Origin: Sphingomonadaceae bacterium 3R27E2-A
GTDB lineage: Bacteria > Pseudomonadota > Alphaproteobacteria > Sphingomonadales > Sphingomonadaceae
Direction: 5' to 3'
Assembly: GCA_005503165.1 (NCBI GenBank)
Contig: SCNT01000002.1
Span: 1-64,000 of the forward strand
Length of the DNA: 64,000 nt
Under the pieces are notes generated by a model that was not told the origin of the DNA, ran no database searches, and worked only from the letters and a program-made list of their open reading frames with translations. Position 1 is the first letter of the stretch; each line of letters opens with the position of its first letter. The position numbers and the translations under genes are program-made. Positions 34,483 to 41,074 of this stretch are shown piece after piece.

Positions 34483-34746
34483 TCAGGGCCGGTCGCGCAG
34501 CCGCTCGATCTCTTCGTCGAGGGTCGCGGCCCGGTTGCCGTCGGTGGCGATGCGTTCAAGCACCTGGATGCGCTCCTTGAGCGCGCGGATTTCGGCGAGC
34601 AGGGCCTTGGTCTCTTCCTTTTCGGCGGCATTGCCGACGAAATATTCATTGCCCTTGTTGTCGCGGCGGATGCCGTGCTTGGCCTTGATGATCCCGCCGA
34701 TCGTCACGATGAGGACGATTCCGACCACCATTTCAAACGGACCCAT
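34483..34746 (-). CDS. Small PspB-like membrane/coiled-coil protein (paralog D)
   Basis: 87 residues. One N-terminal membrane segment (residues 5-20, EMVVGIVLIVTIGGII), then AKHGIRRDNKGNEYF, and a coiled coil with IRALKERIQVLERIATD. It ends LDEEIERLRDRP. The ERIATD core followed by an EIxxLR end is shared with the neighbours at 34773, 35047 and 35390 and, for the end part, with PspC. The AKHG element is shared with two of them. Predicted inner-membrane protein with its helix facing the cytoplasm. The function is likely in the phage-shock response by position; nothing more can be said. Confidence 0.8.
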   Translation of the reverse strand: MGPFEMVVGIVLIVTIGGIIKAKHGIRRDNKGNEYFVGNAAEKEETKALLAEIRALKERIQVLERIATDGNRAATLDEEIERLRDRP

Positions 34747-34772
34747 GGGGGAGGCTCCTTTTCTTCTTCGTT

Positions 34773-35036
34773 TCAGTTGAGCGGCGCGTCGCGCAGCTTT
34801 TCGATCTCGTCGGCGACATCGATGCCCTTGTCGGTAACGATGCGCTCGAGAACGCGGACGCGTTGCTCCAGCCGTTCGGTCTGGGCCGCATATTGCGCCG
34901 CCTTCTCGGCCGTCTCGTTGGTGATCGCCTTGAGCTGCTTTTCCTTGAATTTCAGGTGGCGCTCATAGGCGGCGTAGCCGATGCCCAGCGTGACGGGCAG
35001 TCCGACGACGATGAAGAGGATGAAGATCGCTTCCAT
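34773..35036 (-). CDS. Small PspB-like membrane/coiled-coil protein (paralog C)
   Basis: 87 residues. Membrane segment at residues 3-22 (AIFILFIVVGLPVTLGIGY), then a long charged helix, YERHLKFKEKQLKAI through LEQRVRVLERIVTD, ending VADEIEKLRDAP. This is close to PspB in length and layout: one membrane pass followed by a cytoplasmic coiled coil. It lacks the KHG element of paralogs A, B and D. It lies between two paralogs with 10- and 26-base gaps, consistent with tandem duplication inside the psp operon. Confidence 0.8.
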   Translation of the reverse strand: MEAIFILFIVVGLPVTLGIGYAAYERHLKFKEKQLKAITNETAEKAAQYAAQTERLEQRVRVLERIVTDKGIDVADEIEKLRDAPLN

Positions 35037-35046
35037 GTCCGGTTCC

Positions 35047-35364
35047 TCAGTTGGCGGGGCGCCGCAGCGCCTCGATCTCGTGGCTCAGCCGGTGGCCTTC
35101 GTCGGTGACGATGCGTTCGATCACCGCGAGGCGGTCCTTGACCGAGCCGAGTTCGGCGCGGAGCTGGGCGTTTTCCTGACTGACCAGCTTTATCCGCTCC
35201 ATCGCCTCGTCGCTGGTGCGGGGATAGACCGCATTGCCCCAGCTGTTTTCGAGCGGATAGCCATGCTTGACGCGCAGCCAGGTGGTGAAGATCCAGCCGC
35301 CGACCCCGATGATGCCGATGAGGGCGGCCGCGGGAGCGAGGGCGTTCAAAAGGTCGGCGTTCAC
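35047..35364 (-). CDS. Small PspB-like membrane/coiled-coil protein (paralog B)
   Basis: 105 residues. Hydrophobic segment at residues 10-30, then GGWIFTTWLRVKHGYPLENS, a stretch nearly identical in paralog A (35390). The coiled coil has LGSVKDRLAVIERIVTDEG and the end is LSHEIEALRRPAN. The close match in the juxtamembrane region shows that A and B are recent duplicates. The WxFTTWxRxKHGYPxEN element is the best handle for finding homologs. It lies in the psp operon between paralogs A and C. Confidence 0.82.
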   Translation of the reverse strand: MNADLLNALAPAAALIGIIGVGGWIFTTWLRVKHGYPLENSWGNAVYPRTSDEAMERIKLVSQENAQLRAELGSVKDRLAVIERIVTDEGHRLSHEIEALRRPAN

Positions 35365-35389
35365 ATCTTTTCCCCTAATTCCGCAGCGC

Positions 35390-35689
35390 TCAGCGCAGGC
35401 GGTCGATCTGGTCGGCGAGCTGCGCGGCCTGGCCGTTGTTCTCGGTCGCGATGCGTTCGAGCACCGAAATCCGTTCTTCGAGCCGGCCGATCTGACTGGC
35501 GAGCTTGGCGTTGTCGTCGGTCAAGAGCTTGATTTTTCGATCAGCGTCGGGGTCGGTTCGATGAACCGTGCCGCCCCATTCATTCTCGACCGGATAGCCA
35601 TGCTTGGCGCGGATCCAGGTGGTGAACATCCAGCCGCCGATCGACAAGGCGATGATGGCGAGGACGAAACCGGTTCCACCGAAATTCAT
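35390..35689 (-). CDS. Small PspB-like membrane/coiled-coil protein (paralog A)
   Basis: 99 residues. Hydrophobic segment at residues 7-24 (GFVLAIIALSIGGWMFTT), then WIRAKHGYPVENEWGG as in paralog B, a charged helix with IGRLEERISVLERIATENN, and the end LADQIDRLR. The end is almost the same as the LADEIDSLR end of PspC, encoded just upstream. It is the first of the extra psp genes after pspC, 43 bases downstream of it. Confidence 0.82.
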   Translation of the reverse strand: MNFGGTGFVLAIIALSIGGWMFTTWIRAKHGYPVENEWGGTVHRTDPDADRKIKLLTDDNAKLASQIGRLEERISVLERIATENNGQAAQLADQIDRLR

Positions 35690-35732
35690 GTATCTTCTCC
35701 CTGTTGCCGTTCAGCCCGTGTCGGCAGCGCGC

Positions 35733-36113
35733 TCAGCGCAGGCTGTCGATCTCGTCGGCGAGCCGACGGTTGTGGCTGGTGTAGTAAAGCTCGATGTCGG
35801 CGAGCCGGCGGTCGATGTCGCGGAAGCGCGAGCGGATGTCGCGGGTCGAGGCGCTGGGGTTCGAGCGTACGCCCTGCCAGAATTTCGCTTCCTCATTCGA
35901 GCCGTAGAGCGCGAAGGGTTTGGCGGTGCCCATCCATGCGACCAGCCAGTAGGCAATCAGCGTCCAGGGGAAACCGCCCATCAGCGTGATCAGCACCGCG
36001 CCGACGCGGACCCAGAGGACGTCGATCCCGCTATAGTCGGCGATCCCGGCGCACACGCCGCTCCATTTGCCGTTCTGCTTGTCGAGGTAGAATTTGGTGC
36101 GACTGGCAGACAT
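35733..36113 (-). CDS. pspC: Phage-shock protein C (PspC domain)
   Basis: Inner-membrane protein that with PspB senses envelope stress and recruits PspA. The 126 residues have the PspC domain at the N-terminus: FYLDKQNGKWSGVCAGIADY, SGIDVLWVRVGAVLITLM and the membrane segment WTLIAYWLVAWMG. The C-terminal part is a charged helix, RFRDIDRRLADIELYYTSHN, ending LADEIDSLR, the motif shared with paralogs A-D downstream. The start codon is one base from the pspB stop, so the two are coupled. Confidence 0.92.
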   Translation of the reverse strand: MSASRTKFYLDKQNGKWSGVCAGIADYSGIDVLWVRVGAVLITLMGGFPWTLIAYWLVAWMGTAKPFALYGSNEEAKFWQGVRSNPSASTRDIRSRFRDIDRRLADIELYYTSHNRRLADEIDSLR

Positions 36114-36114
36114 C

Positions 36115-36387
36115 TCAGTTCCTCCTGGTCATTTCGAGCTGCGCCAGATCTTCATCGCTGCGAACCGCGGGGCGGAAATCGGGATGATCGGCGCTGATGA
36201 TGCGTTCCACAGTATGCAGACGATTCTCGAGGCGGCGAGCCGTATCATAGAGTTCGTCGAGCAACTGTTCGTCCTCTCCGGTCAATGTCTTGGCCTGCTT
36301 CCACTTGGTGACATAGTGGAGGATCAGCCAGGGCAGACCGAGGAAGAGCGTGCCGATGACGATCGGGACAATAATCACTTCTTCCAT
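36115..36387 (-). CDS. pspB: Phage-shock protein B-like protein
   Basis: 90 residues. One membrane segment (residues 5-25, IIVPIVIGTLFLGLPWLILH), then a cytoplasmic coiled coil with LLDELYDTARRLENRLHTVE and RIISADHPDFRP, the characteristic PspB ending. PspB and PspC form the sensor pair for the Psp response. It lies 12 bases after pspA and next to pspC, the usual pspABC order. Its LENRLxTVERI helix is the likely ancestor of the related helices in the downstream small proteins. Confidence 0.88.
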   Translation of the reverse strand: MEEVIIVPIVIGTLFLGLPWLILHYVTKWKQAKTLTGEDEQLLDELYDTARRLENRLHTVERIISADHPDFRPAVRSDEDLAQLEMTRRN

Positions 36388-36399
36388 CGGTCTTGCTCC

Positions 36400-37062
36400 T
36401 TACTTCTTGCCCTGCGCGGCCTTCAGCGCGGCGAGTTCGTCGGCGACCTTGTCGGCGGCCTGAAGCTCGGCGATCTCTTCGTCGAGCGACTTCTTGTAGC
36501 CGAGGCCCAGCGCATCGGCACGGCCTTCGGCCTCGTCGACGCGGCGCTCGAGGATCTCGAAGCGCGAGAAGGCGTCTTCGACGCGGTCGCCGTTGGTCAT
36601 CTCGCGCAGTTTGTAACGGTTCTCCGCGCTTTCGAGGCGGTTGACGACGCTCGACTGGCGCGCGCGCGCTTCGCTGAGCTTCTTCTGCAGCTTGGCGATA
36701 TCGGCTTCATAGCCCGCGAGCGCCTCGTCGAGGACCGCGATCTCGGCCTTCAGCCGCTCGGCCATGTCGCCGGCCTTCTGCTTTTCGACCAGCGCGGCGG
36801 TGGCGAGGTCCTCGCGGTCCTTCGACAGCGCGAGTTCAGCCTTTTCCTTCCAGCTGTCCTGTAGGCTTTCGAGCTTGGCGATGTGGCGGCGCATTTCCTT
36901 CTGGTCCGCGATCGTGCGGGCGGCGGAAGCGCGGACCTCCACCAGCGTCTCGTTCATCTCGAAGATGATCTGGCGGATCATCTTTTCGGGATCCTCGGCG
37001 CGGTCGAGCAGGTCGGTGACGTTGGCGGCGATGATGTCGCGGGTGCGTGAGAAAATACCCAT
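36400..37062 (-). CDS. pspA: Phage-shock protein A (PspA/IM30)
   Basis: Peripheral inner-membrane protein that oligomerises on damaged membranes and inhibits PspF when unstressed. The ATG at 37062 gives 220 residues beginning MGIFSRTRDIIAANVTDLLD, the amphipathic membrane-binding helix. AEDPEKMIRQIIFEM is a family signature. The rest is a long coiled coil (VRASAARTIADQKEMRRHI, ALAGYEADIAKLQKKLSEAR). The upstream codons of the open frame were rejected because they lie in a hairpin. It lies downstream of a 57-residue gene and an apparent intrinsic terminator, under the sigma-54 promoter at 37389-37406. Confidence 0.95.
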   Translation of the reverse strand: MGIFSRTRDIIAANVTDLLDRAEDPEKMIRQIIFEMNETLVEVRASAARTIADQKEMRRHIAKLESLQDSWKEKAELALSKDREDLATAALVEKQKAGDMAERLKAEIAVLDEALAGYEADIAKLQKKLSEARARQSSVVNRLESAENRYKLREMTNGDRVEDAFSRFEILERRVDEAEGRADALGLGYKKSLDEEIAELQAADKVADELAALKAAQGKK

Positions 37063-37107
37063 TTGACTAAACTCCTGTCGAAACTTTTGAGGTCTTGGAG
37101 AAAAATG

Positions 37108-37151
37108 CTGGTGCCGGGGCGGGGCAAGGGGGGAGAGTGCCCCGGCACCAG
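37108..37151 (-). terminator. Intrinsic terminator/attenuator between the 57-residue gene and pspA
   Basis: On the minus strand a perfect 13-bp stem, CTGGTGCCGGGGC with GCCCCGGCACCAG, encloses an 18-base loop. Directly after the stem comes CATTTTTCTCC, a T-tract, as expected for an intrinsic terminator. It lies after the 57-residue gene and before the pspA ribosome-binding site (AGGAG near 37071-37075), so transcription from the sigma-54 promoter must read through it to reach pspA. Confidence 0.75.
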
Positions 37152-37157
37152 TGCCGG

Positions 37158-37331
37158 TCAAGCCATCTGGCCGACCGCCGGGGTGGCTGCAGCGGCCGCC
37201 AGCGCCATCCCGCCCGGGGAAGCGGCGATGTCGAAGGCGACTTTGGGCTGGTCGATCACGCCGACGAGGATCGCCAGAGCGCCGGCCGCGCTGAGCGCGA
37301 AGGTGGTGGCCTGGGCAAAAATCGTCTTCAT
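37158..37331 (-). CDS. 57-residue membrane peptide, first gene of the psp operon
   Basis: Not recognised as a named family. It begins MKTIFAQATTFALSAAGALA with one hydrophobic segment continuing into ILVGVI, then DQPKVAFDIAASPGG and an Ala-rich end. It could be a single-pass inner-membrane peptide or a short exported one. The start at 37331 is preceded on the minus strand by AGGGACGA, a fair ribosome-binding site. It is the first gene behind the sigma-54 promoter and is separated from pspA by a strong terminator-like hairpin, so it should be the most expressed product when PspF is active. Confidence 0.65.
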   Translation of the reverse strand: MKTIFAQATTFALSAAGALAILVGVIDQPKVAFDIAASPGGMALAAAAATPAVGQMA

Positions 37332-37388
37332 GGTCGTTCGTCCCTTTTTCGCTGCACCGGTGCGCGGTGCGCCGGTTCGCAAGACACT

Positions 37389-37406
37389 ATGCAGGGGGCG
37401 TGCCAA
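37389..37406 (-). promoter_or_regulatory. Sigma-54 (-24/-12) promoter of the psp operon
   Basis: The minus strand reads TTGGCACGCCCCCTGCAT. It has GG and GC elements separated by the required ten bases and matches the TGGCACG-N4-TTGC consensus at all but one position. It lies about 60 bases upstream of the 57-residue gene and faces away from pspF, the sigma-54 activator encoded divergently. Transcription should start near 37377. This is the standard regulatory arrangement of psp operons. Confidence 0.88.
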
Positions 37407-37417
37407 TTGCCGGAATC

Positions 37418-37474
37418 GGCTGAAAACAGCCTAACTTAACAGTGGAATCGCTTCGGTGGGCAATTTCTCTTGCC
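37418..37474. promoter_or_regulatory. Candidate PspF upstream-activating sites
   Basis: Two small inverted repeats lie between the sigma-54 promoter and pspF: GGCTGAAAACAGCC (37418-37431) and GGCAATTTCTCTTGCC (37459-37474). Enhancer-binding proteins of the PspF class bind paired sites 50-150 bases upstream of the promoter, and these are at suitable distances. The second also lies within about 35 bases of the pspF ATG, so it could mediate autoregulation. Assignment is by position and symmetry only. Confidence 0.4.
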
Positions 37475-37505
37475 AAACAGCGGGAAAATTTGCCAATCAT
37501 TGGGA

Positions 37506-38537
37506 ATGGAGCGCGAAACGCAATTCATCGGCCAGTCGGCCGCCTTCCAGGACGCCGTCGACCGCGCGAGCCAGGCGGCGCTGCTCGACCGCCCGGTGCT
37601 GGTGATCGGCGAGCGCGGCACGGGCAAGGAACTGATCGCCGAGCGCCTGCACCGGCTGTCGGCGCGCTGGGACAAGCCCTATGTGATCATGAACTGCGCC
37701 GCGATGCCCGAGACTTTGATCGAGAGCGAATTGTTCGGGCACGAGGCGGGCGCCTTCACCGGGGCGACGCGGACGCGCGCGGGGCGCTTCGAGGAGGCCG
37801 ATGGCGGCACCTTGTTCCTCGACGAGCTGGCGACGATGTCGATGGGCGCGCAGGAGCGCCTGCTGCGCGCGGTCGAATATGGCGAGGTGACGCGCGTCGG
37901 CTCGTCGCGCCCGATCCGTGTCGACGTGCGCATCGTCGCGGCGACCAACGAGCATCTGCCCGCGCTGGTCGATGACAACAGGTTCCGCGCCGACTTGCTC
38001 GACCGGCTGTCGTTCGAGGTCATCACCCTGCCCCCGCTGCGCGCGCGCGAGGGCGATATCGAGGTGCTCGCCACTTATTTTGGCACGCGCATGGCCGCGG
38101 TGCTCGGCTGGGACGAATGGCCGGGTTTCGGCCCGCGCGCGCTCGCGGCGATGGAAGGGCACGACTGGCCGGGCAATGTTCGCGAGCTGCGCAACGTGAT
38201 CGAGCGCGCCATCTATCGCTGGGCCGATCCGTCGAAGCCGGTCGATGCGCTGAGCTTCGATCCCTTTGCGAGCCCGTGGCAGCCGGCCGTGCGGAAGCCC
38301 GCGGCCAAGGTCGAAACGAGGGCCGAGCCGGAGAGCGGGGCGGCGCAGGCGCCTCCCCCGGTCGCGCCGCCTTCAGGGCCGGTGAGCGATCTGCGCGCGA
38401 CGGTCGATGCCTATGAAAAGCAGATATTGGCCGACACCATGGCGCGTTGCCGCTTCAACCAGAAAATCGCGGCCGAGGCGCTGGGGCTGAGTTACGACCA
38501 GATCCGTCACGCGCTGAAGAAGCATGGGTTGAATTAG
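37506..38537 (+). CDS. pspF: Phage-shock operon transcriptional activator PspF
   Basis: AAA+ activator of sigma-54 RNA polymerase, without a receiver domain; kept inactive by PspA. The ATG at 37506 gives 343 residues. Walker A GERGTGKE is at 35-42, the sigma-54-contacting GAFTGA loop at 82-87, Walker B is [10 protein letters not shown], and the arginine-finger region is [15 protein letters not shown] Pro/Ala linker near 270-290 precedes a Fis-type helix-turn-helix, [18 protein letters not shown], at the C-terminus. It is transcribed divergently from the psp operon, as expected. Confidence 0.94.
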   Translation: MERETQFIGQSAAFQDAVDRASQAALLDRPVLVIGERGTGKELIAERLHRLSARWDKPYVIMNCAAMPETLIESELFGHEAGAFTGATRTRAGRFEEADGGTLFLDELATMSMGAQERLLRAVEYGEVTRVGSSRPIRVDVRIVAATNEHLPALVDDNRFRADLLDRLSFEVITLPPLRAREGDIEVLATYFGTRMAAVLGWDEWPGFGPRALAAMEGHDWPGNVRELRNVIERAIYRWADPSKPVDALSFDPFASPWQPAVRKPAAKVETRAEPESGAAQAPPPVAPPSGPVSDLRATVDAYEKQILADTMARCRFNQKIAAEALGLSYDQIRHALKKHGLN

Positions 38538-38542
38538 TAGAA

Positions 38543-38645
38543 CGTCGCCCCCGCGAAGGCGGGGGGGGGGGGGGGGGGGCCGCTGGCGGTGTACAAAGCG
38601 ACGAAGAGCAAGGCCGATTGCGGCCCCCGCCTTCGCGGGGGCGAC
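38543..38645. repeat. Long inverted repeat with 19-G tract between pspF and a convergent gene
   Basis: CGTCGCCCCCGCGAAGGCGG (38543-38562) pairs with CCGCCTTCGCGGGGGCGACG (38626-38645), giving a stem of at least 20 bp around a loop of about 60 bases. The left arm runs into 19 consecutive G (38561-38579). The position between convergent genes suits a bidirectional transcription stop or a dispersed palindromic element. The G run is a likely site of slippage, and its length may be unreliable. Confidence 0.8.
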
Positions 38646-38654
38646 GCTGCTTTC

Positions 38655-39176
38655 CTACTCCCCCGGCAGCTGCTTGCTCAGCGCCTCGATCACCGCGTCC
38701 TGCGCCGCCACCGTCTCAGCCAGCCGTTCGCGCAGCGCGTAGATGTCAGGGAGGCCGTCGATCGCTTCCTCGGTCGTGCGCTCGACATAGAGCCGGTCGA
38801 TATCCGCAAGCGCGGCGGTGATCGGCGCGCGCGCCGCGACGAGGCGCGAGATTGCCTGCTGCGCGACAACCCAGGCTTCGCTCGCGACCGGCGCGCCGGC
38901 GGCGGCGGTGACCAGCGCGACCGTGGGGTCGCGCTCGGCGGCGAAGGCCTGCTGCGCGGCGCTGCCGTCGGCGTCCCAGCGCGCGAGGCGCCCCGCGAGG
39001 TCGGCGGGCAGCGGCCCCGGTGGCGGCACGACGACCGCGGGCGGCGCTACGTTCAGCCGCCCCTCAACCGGGCGCTTGGCGAGCGAAGGCCCGTCGCGGG
39101 TCTGCGCGGCGGCGCAGGCCGATAGCGACAGCGAGACGGCGAGCGCCGCGGGCAGCAAAAGAACGATGCGCTTCAT
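38655..39176 (-). CDS. Lipoprotein of unknown function
   Basis: The ATG at 39176 gives 173 residues starting MKRIVLLLPAALAVSLSLSA and a Cys at position 21, an LSAC lipobox. A Pro/Val linker (PPAVVVPPPGPLPADLAG) follows, then helices with DADGSAAQQAFAAERD and a C-terminal coiled coil, YALRERLAETVAAQDAVIE. No family is recognised. It probably sits in the outer or inner membrane facing the periplasm. It is convergent with pspF and divergent from rplU. Confidence 0.75.
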   Translation of the reverse strand: MKRIVLLLPAALAVSLSLSACAAAQTRDGPSLAKRPVEGRLNVAPPAVVVPPPGPLPADLAGRLARWDADGSAAQQAFAAERDPTVALVTAAAGAPVASEAWVVAQQAISRLVAARAPITAALADIDRLYVERTTEEAIDGLPDIYALRERLAETVAAQDAVIEALSKQLPGE

Positions 39177-39285
39177 TGCCCCCTCTGATATGGGCGGCAG
39201 GCCGGTCCAGCAAGCGCCGAATCGGCGGTGCGCACGCGAATCGGGCGCAAGCCGCAAAAAGCCGCAAAAGCGCGGAAATATGCGG

Positions 39286-39314
39286 TTGACAGCTCGACCC
39301 GCGCTCGCTAGTGG
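39286..39314 (+). promoter_or_regulatory. Probable rplU-rpmA promoter
   Basis: A consensus TTGACA at 39286-39291 is followed after 17 bases by TAGTGG at 39309-39314. The -10 is poor by E. coli rules, but alphaproteobacterial ribosomal promoters tolerate this. The transcript would have a leader of about 85 bases before the rplU ATG. Two GCCGCAAAA copies lie just upstream (39251-39269). Confidence 0.45.
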
Positions 39315-39403
39315 GCCTGACTTTCCCGCATGCCGGAAAAATCGCCTGCTTCGGCGGGTGACTGGCAGCGCGGGTGTTTTAGTTTCTGATTGGATGGAAG
39401 ACC

Positions 39404-39886
39404 ATGTTCGCAATCGTGCGCACGGGCGGCAAGCAGTATCGCGTCGCCGCTGGAGACAAGATCGCCGTCGAAAAGATCGAGGGTGAAGCAGGTGACACTG
39501 TGTCGCTGGGCGACATCCTGCTGGCCGGCGACGGCGGCGAGGTGAAGGACGCCAAGGGCCTCACCGTCTCGGCCGAGATCATCGCGCAGACGCGCGGCGA
39601 AAAGGTCATCGTCTTCAAGAAGCGCCGCCGGCACAACTATCGCCGCCGCAACGGTCACCGCCAGTCGCTGACGCTGCTGCGCATCCTCGCCGTCGGCGAA
39701 GCCAAAAAGGCCGCCCCGAAGAAGGAAGCCGCGCCGAAGGAAGACGCTGCCCCGGCAACCGAAGCCAAGGCCGCTGCCCCCGCCGCCGAGAAGAAGGCTG
39801 CTGCGCCGAAGAAGGCCGCTGCGCCCAAGGCCGAAACCGAAAAGAAGCCCGCTGCCAAGAAGGCAGCCCCCAAGAAGGACGCCTGA
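39404..39886 (+). CDS. rplU: 50S ribosomal protein L21 with Lys/Ala-rich tail
   Basis: L21 binds 23S rRNA in the 50S subunit. Residues 1 to about 98 are the normal protein: [39 protein letters not shown] and [15 protein letters not shown]. Residues of about 99-160 form a low-complexity basic tail of Ala, Lys and Pro with repeats such as KKAAAPKA. The usual length is 100-105, so the tail is an added feature, seen to varying degrees in sphingomonads. It precedes rpmA by 48 bases. Confidence 0.96.
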   Translation: MFAIVRTGGKQYRVAAGDKIAVEKIEGEAGDTVSLGDILLAGDGGEVKDAKGLTVSAEIIAQTRGEKVIVFKKRRRHNYRRRNGHRQSLTLLRILAVGEAKKAAPKKEAAPKEDAAPATEAKAAAPAAEKKAAAPKKAAAPKAETEKKPAAKKAAPKKDA

Positions 39887-39934
39887 GCGCGGCAACGCGG
39901 CTCGGCCTCTCGAACGAATTAAGGAGCATCAGTC

Positions 39935-40204
39935 ATGGCACATAAGAAAGCAGGCGGTTCTTCGCGCAACGGCCGCGACTCAGCCGGCCGTCGCCTTGGC
40001 GTGAAGAAGTTCGGCGGTCAGGAAGTGATCGGCGGCAATATTATCGTGCGCCAGCGCGGGACCAAGGTGTACCCGGGCGTCAACGTCGGCATGGGCAAGG
40101 ACCACACCCTGTTCGCCACCGCCGATGGCCGCGTGCGATTCCACGACGGCAAGCTCGGCCGCAAATATGTGTCGGTCGACATGATGGCCGAGGCCGCAGA
40201 ATAG
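39935..40204 (+). CDS. rpmA: 50S ribosomal protein L27
   Basis: L27 reaches the peptidyl-transferase centre with its N-terminus. The 89-residue product has the family start [20 protein letters not shown] followed by [26 protein letters not shown] and [10 protein letters not shown]. There is no N-terminal processing extension of the Firmicute type. Cotranscribed with rplU and followed by an intrinsic terminator. Confidence 0.97.
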   Translation: MAHKKAGGSSRNGRDSAGRRLGVKKFGGQEVIGGNIIVRQRGTKVYPGVNVGMGKDHTLFATADGRVRFHDGKLGRKYVSVDMMAEAAE

Positions 40205-40285
40205 GACGATCGCTGACGGGTCGTCCCAAGGGATGACCCGGAGCTGTCCTTTCCGCTACCCAAGCGGAAACAAGGTTCGAAACGA

Positions 40286-40317
40286 GGGAGACGGGTCACC
40301 CCCGATCTCCCTTTTTT
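40286..40317 (+). terminator. Intrinsic terminator of rplU-rpmA
   Basis: GGGAGA (40286-40291) pairs with TCTCCC (40306-40311), with an inner GGG/CCC pairing, and is followed by six T. It lies 81 bases after the rpmA stop. Confidence 0.8.
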
Positions 40318-40444
40318 CTTGCCCGTTCTCCATCACTTGGCAAACGAGCGCGAAAATCGGGCCGATCATCTCCCTCGCACATGAACTGTCGTCAAAGCGT
40401 CACCATAGGGCGCCACGGCGACAGGCAATTGGGAGTGACAAACT

Positions 40445-41038
40445 ATGTTCGCGCGTACCGAAAGACTGCTGCTGCGGCCCGGCTGGATCGAAGATGCCCC
40501 CGCGCTGGCGCAGGCGATCGGCGAGGAGAGCGTGGTCCGCAACCTCGCGACCGCGCCCTGGCCCTATCATGAGGCGCAGGCGATGGAATTTCTCGCCAAG
40601 CCGCTCAACCCCGCCGAGCCGCGCTTCCTGATCTTCAGCCGCACCGGCGGGGCGCCGCGCCTCGTCGGCGGCTGCGGCATTTCGCCCGCACCCGAAGGTG
40701 GTCTCGAAATGGGTTACTGGATCGCGCGCCCCTATTGGGGGCTGGGCTTCGCGACCGAGGCGGGGCGCCAGCTGGTGCGCATCGCGCGCGCGATGCGCCT
40801 GCCCCGGCTGTCGGCGGGCCATTTCCTCGACAATCCCGCGTCGGGCGCGGTGCTGCGCAAGCTGGGCTTCAAGCCCACCGGGGCGGTCACCAGGCGCTAC
40901 AGCCTCGCGCGCGGCGGCGAGGCCGATTGCGCGCTCTTCGAGGAGGGCGACGCCGACGACGGCGCCGTCACCCCGATGCGCGACCGCATCGGGGTGGACG
41001 AGGATTTCCGCCAGGAGCTGCGGCTGCTGGCGGCTTGA
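40445..41038 (+). CDS. GNAT-family N-acetyltransferase (RimJ/RimL type)
   Basis: 197 residues. The start FARTERLLLRPGWIEDAPAL is typical of RimJ/RimL-like acetyltransferases. LEMGYWIARPYWGLGFATEA carries the acetyl-CoA pyrophosphate-binding loop, and ASGAVLRKLGFKPTG is the conserved C-terminal element. The acceptor could be a protein N-terminus or a small molecule. It stands alone between terminators, convergent with the DUF937 gene. Confidence 0.88.
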   Translation: MFARTERLLLRPGWIEDAPALAQAIGEESVVRNLATAPWPYHEAQAMEFLAKPLNPAEPRFLIFSRTGGAPRLVGGCGISPAPEGGLEMGYWIARPYWGLGFATEAGRQLVRIARAMRLPRLSAGHFLDNPASGAVLRKLGFKPTGAVTRRYSLARGGEADCALFEEGDADDGAVTPMRDRIGVDEDFRQELRLLAA

Positions 41039-41074
41039 TGGTCTCCCCTCCCGCTTGCGGGAGGGGATTTCCAT

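Noticed and set aside
36400..37161. Longer pspA starting at 37161
   Set aside because: The first 33 codons lie in the terminator hairpin. The ATG at 37062 begins the known amphipathic PspA N-terminus and has an AGGAG.
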